Assembly: GCA_021801765.1 (NCBI GenBank)
Contig: JAJYXO010000042.1
Location: 1 to 32,233, forward strand
Direction of reading: 5' to 3'
From: Microcaldota archaeon
Lineage (GTDB): Archaea > Micrarchaeota > Micrarchaeia > Micrarchaeales > CABMGC01
Length of the DNA: 32,233 bases
The notes beneath the pieces are model-generated. The model was not told where the DNA came from. It made no database searches and saw nothing but the letters and a program-made list of their open reading frames with translations. Below are positions 31,412-32,233 of the stretch, in pieces (the first letter of the stretch is position 1; the number at the start of each line of letters is the position of its first letter). The position numbers and the translations under genes were made by a program.

Positions 31412-32233
31412 TTACAGAGAGATATCCCTCTTGCCCATGTATTTTTTGGCAATGCGCTCTACTAGGCGCTCTGATGCTCCTATGTAAGTCTTCGGGTCGC
31501 CAAGCTCCTTTACTTCCTTTTCAGAAAGCAGCTTCCTTACTTCCCTGTCTCTGAGGAGAACCTCAGAATATTGGATTGACTTTGCAAATGCCTTTGATGC
31601 AGCCCTGTTGACTATATTTCTGGCTTCGCTTCTCTCCATGCCCTTGGATATAAGCCTGCTCATGATACGCTGCGAAGTTATCACGCCATTAGTCAGGTTC
31701 AGATTCCTTTCTATATTTCTATGCACAGGCTCTACTCTCTGCATCAAGTTCTCAATAAGCCTTGCAGAGTAATCTGCAAGAACAAACGATTCGGAGATTG
31801 CAATCCTATCCGAGAGAGAGGCAGTAAGGTCCCGGAAGTCTTCGCTGTGCACTGCCTCCATCTCCGATACTGCGTATCCCCTTATTATCCTAGAGATAGA
31901 AATGCACCTCTCTTCTATGTGTGGATTGCCGTGCAGGTTTTTGTGCGGCATCGCAGAGCTGCTTATTACTCCCTTATCTGGCATCTCCTGGAGCTCAAGT
32001 ATCTCATTTCTCTTTAGAGTCTTTATGTATTCTGCTATTGACTCCAATCTGCCTGCAAGCACTGCTATATCATTTATTACATATGCGATATCTTCTCTAG
32101 GAGGTATCTGCATTGTAATTTCTGCAGGAGCTATGCCTATGCTACGCAGCATTTCGCCCTGTATTTTCTCCCCATCCATGCCTTCATCGGCTGATACATC
32201 GAATGTGCCTATCGCGCCTGAGAACTTTCCATG
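31412..32233 (-). CDS. purB: Adenylosuccinate lyase, C-terminal part (5' truncated)
   Basis: Fumarase/aspartase-superfamily enzyme acting twice in purine synthesis (SAICAR to AICAR, adenylosuccinate to AMP). The frame is open to the window edge, and the first visible residues (GKFSGAIGTFDVSADEG) belong to the conserved core, so the N-terminal part lies outside. The signature loop SSAMPHKNLHGNPHIEE is intact and carries the catalytic serine region. The C-terminal helical domain is complete (KTYIGASERLVERIAKKY). The methionine at 32179 is internal, not a start. Confidence 0.93.
   Translation of the reverse strand, partial: HGKFSGAIGTFDVSADEGMDGEKIQGEMLRSIGIAPAEITMQIPPREDIAYVINDIAVLAGRLESIAEYIKTLKRNEILELQEMPDKGVISSSAMPHKNLHGNPHIEERCISISRIIRGYAVSEMEAVHSEDFRDLTASLSDRIAISESFVLADYSARLIENLMQRVEPVHRNIERNLNLTNGVITSQRIMSRLISKGMERSEARNIVNRAASKAFAKSIQYSEVLLRDREVRKLLSEKEVKELGDPKTYIGASERLVERIAKKYMGKRDISL

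Noticed and set aside
1-32233. CRISPR array, insertion sequences, integrase or attachment sites
   Set aside because: No regularly spaced repeats, transposase or recombinase motifs, or terminal inverted repeats were seen on either strand.

Overview
The window is archaeal. It carries the C-terminal part of an MCM replicative helicase, Rad50 with a CPLC zinc hook, aIF1A, aIF2-beta, a bifunctional phosphoglucose/phosphomannose isomerase, an archaeal-type OMP decarboxylase, class III (QSAMEYL) prepilins, TATA-box promoters with very short leaders, and a tRNA with no encoded CCA. Small intergenic gaps, short versions of familiar proteins, FtsZ-based division and pilin-LamG proteins fit a DPANN archaeon such as a Micrarchaeota/ARMAN-type lineage. 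The phylum is inference and the domain is secure.

Layout. 1-428: end of mcm (+), convergent with a leftward operon (6358 down to 435) encoding a Cys-rich HTH regulator, SufB, SufD, SufC, SufS and a dolichol/phytol-kinase-like membrane protein. This is an iron-sulfur assembly operon with its own candidate sensor. 6598-8416: tandem pair of class III pilin-LamG adhesins (+). 8567-10873: rad50 (+), convergent with ftsZ (-). 11966-13655: HAD phosphatase plus an unknown helical protein (-). 13656-18607: rightward accessory block with an operator-like palindrome, a 26-codon hydrophobic ORF, a hairpin, a 612-residue unknown, a 346-residue unknown with faint isonitrile-synthase-like motifs, a ROK-family protein and a HEAT/LRV-like repeat protein. 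18671-19600: PGI/PMI (-). 19744-20415: unknown (+).

20433-21702: leftward translation operon aIF2-beta, aIF1A, ITP/XTPase. 21703-22071: promoter-rich intergenic region with a second 26-codon upstream ORF. 22072-22665: transglutaminase-like protein. 22738-23445: pyrF. 23534-23606: tRNA-Gly(GCC). 23625-25426: methyltransferase and site-2 protease (-). 25491-26219: ICC-like phosphoesterase (+). 26220-26306: remnant of a PspC gene (-). 26343-26888: RBBP9-like hydrolase (-). 27132-29549: B12-dependent ribonucleotide reductase (+). 29596-31335: large unknown helical protein (-). 31412-32233: purB, cut by the window edge (-).

Functionally the window mixes core information processing (MCM, Rad50, aIF1A, aIF2-beta, tRNA), nucleotide metabolism (PurB, PyrF, class II RNR, NTP house-cleaning), Fe-S assembly, division and cell-surface adhesion. 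The least explained parts are the 13.6-18.6 kb block, the pilin-LamG pair, the Cys-rich suf regulator and the short upstream ORFs. No CRISPR array, insertion sequence, integrase or rRNA was seen.
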